A stretch of DNA of 6,023 nucleotides from Acidobacteriota bacterium. GTDB taxonomy: Bacteria > Acidobacteriota > Terriglobia > Bryobacterales > Bryobacteraceae. The stretch covers positions 1 through 6,023 of the forward strand of contig JAPKYY010000579.1 of the NCBI GenBank assembly GCA_026394095.1. Reading direction: 5' to 3'. A model generated the notes under the pieces. That model saw only the letters and a program-made list of their open reading frames with translations, had not been told where the DNA came from and searched no databases. The position numbers were made by a program, and so were the translations under genes. Of the stretch, positions 5,542 to 6,023 are shown one piece after another. How positions within the stretch are numbered: the first letter of the stretch is position 1; each line of letters opens with the position of its first letter.

Positions 5542-5949
5542 CTATTTGCTCTCTTTGGCCTTTCGCTGCTGTTGGACAAACGAAAGAATGTCAAACTTCT
5601 TGATCACTCGATCCGGAAAGAAACTATTCACCGATTCCTGCTCATCGTTGAACACCTGAAAGACAGTAGCCAGTTTGGTAAGCACCATCAATTCCATATC
5701 GCGCTCTGAAGGGCTCAAAATTCGCAATCCCCCGCCATTCCGCTCCAGCGTGGAAAAGCAGTTCACCAGCATGCCAAGACCACTCGAATCGATGTAATCC
5801 ACCTCAGCCAGATTCACCACCACCCGAGGCTTCGAAGCAAGGTCCGCAGTCGCATGTTCGCGCAGTTGCTGGCAAGGTTCTCCGGCTACCAACGATCCCT
5901 CAAGGTCAAGAATTCGAATGCCTTCCCGCTGTCTCTCTTTGATTTGCAT
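5542..5949 (-). CDS. STAS-domain protein, anti-sigma factor antagonist type
   Basis: The 135-residue product matches SpoIIAA/RsbV-type STAS domains: strand I-R-I-L-D-L-E-G-S-L (11-20), R-V-V-V-N-L-A-E-V-D-Y-I-D-S-S-G-L-G (42-59) and L-R-I-L-S-P-S (75-81). Ser55 in the D-S-S-G-L-G loop aligns with the serine phosphorylated by RsbW/SpoIIAB-type kinases; Ser56 is the neighbour. In that system the dephosphorylated protein binds the anti-sigma kinase and frees a sigma factor. About 25 residues follow the domain, with a basic amphipathic tail K-K-F-D-I-L-S-F-V-Q-Q-Q-R-K (117-130), longer than classical RsbV. The gene follows an ATPase-domain gene whose end overlaps it, and precedes the thioredoxin-like gene by 4 bases. 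Whether it works in partner switching or another kinase pathway cannot be decided here. Confidence 0.9.
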   Translation of the reverse strand: MQIKERQREGIRILDLEGSLVAGEPCQQLREHATADLASKPRVVVNLAEVDYIDSSGLGMLVNCFSTLERNGGGLRILSPSERDMELMVLTKLATVFQVFNDEQESVNSFFPDRVIKKFDILSFVQQQRKAKESK

Positions 5950-6023
5950 GTTCTAACTGATTCCTGGTATCGACTATTTTTTCGGGGAAGCTGACGCGAA
6001 AGCTCGTACCCTCTCCCAATTTA
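5906..6023 (-). CDS. C-terminal end of a probable GHKL ATPase/histidine kinase (partial)
   Basis: The start lies beyond the right edge. The first visible residues, K-L-G-E-G-T-S-F-R-V-S-F-P-E-K, match the end of a HATPase_c domain, where G-x-G-T-x-F-x-V-x-x-P closes the ATP-binding fold of histidine kinases and anti-sigma kinases. The frame then continues about 23 residues with no family resemblance and stops at 5906-5908, 44 bases inside the STAS gene. If the six-A run (minus strand, about 5977-5982) were one base shorter, the protein would end naturally at P-E-K with a TAG at 5974-5976; so the extra tail may reflect a recent frameshift or a base-calling error. Being directly upstream of a STAS gene fits a kinase/STAS signalling pair. 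Only about 15 diagnostic residues are available. Confidence 0.5.
   Translation of the reverse strand, partial: KLGEGTSFRVSFPEKIVDTRNQLEHANQRETAGRHSNS

Noticed and set aside
5538..5594. Longer start (ATG 5592-5594) for the thioredoxin-like gene
   Set aside because: The additional 19 residues overlap the STAS 3' end and carry no thioredoxin feature; the start four bases after the STAS stop fits better.

Overview
The window looks like chromosomal DNA of an acidobacterium, most likely of the Bryobacterales/Solibacter type. This is inferred from family resemblance only: a carboxypeptidase-regulatory-like protein, a Tat-exported Gfo/Idh/MocA oxidoreductase next to a cytochrome c/SUMF1 fusion, and a STAS protein with a characteristic C-terminal tail. 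Base composition is moderate, genes are densely packed, and several neighbours overlap by 4 to 31 bases. No rRNA, tRNA, CRISPR array, insertion sequence or convincing rho-independent terminator was seen.

Layout. Positions 1-366 (+) hold the C-terminal end of a carboxypeptidase-regulatory-like protein. Its stop lies inside the end of a convergent minus-strand operon at 336-3846. In transcription order the operon carries two very small two-helix membrane proteins (3676-3846 and 3481-3675), a Tat-signal Gfo/Idh/MocA oxidoreductase (2184-3455), a monoheme cytochrome c fused to a SUMF1-like domain (1042-2187), and a short ApbE-type FAD:protein FMN transferase (336-1064). A 71-base divergent gap (3847-3917) separates this operon from a plus-strand vapBC toxin-antitoxin pair (3918-4606). 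Next comes a decayed thioredoxin-fold/peroxiredoxin gene (4756-5146, +) with a frameshift and no active-site segment. The right end is a second minus-strand operon: the tail of an ATPase/histidine-kinase domain (5906-6023), a STAS anti-sigma-factor-antagonist-like protein (5542-5949) and a thioredoxin-like CPTC protein (5175-5537).

How they may work together. The 336-3846 operon appears to encode a cell-envelope redox module: an exported NAD(P)-type oxidoreductase, a heme protein, a flavin-attachment enzyme and membrane hairpins. The joint function is inference; no substrate can be read from the sequence. The right-hand operon resembles a partner-switching or kinase/STAS signalling cassette linked to a disulfide protein. 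The least explained element is the tandem pair of tiny membrane proteins in one reading frame, separated only by a TAG directly followed by ATG, at the head of the oxidoreductase operon.
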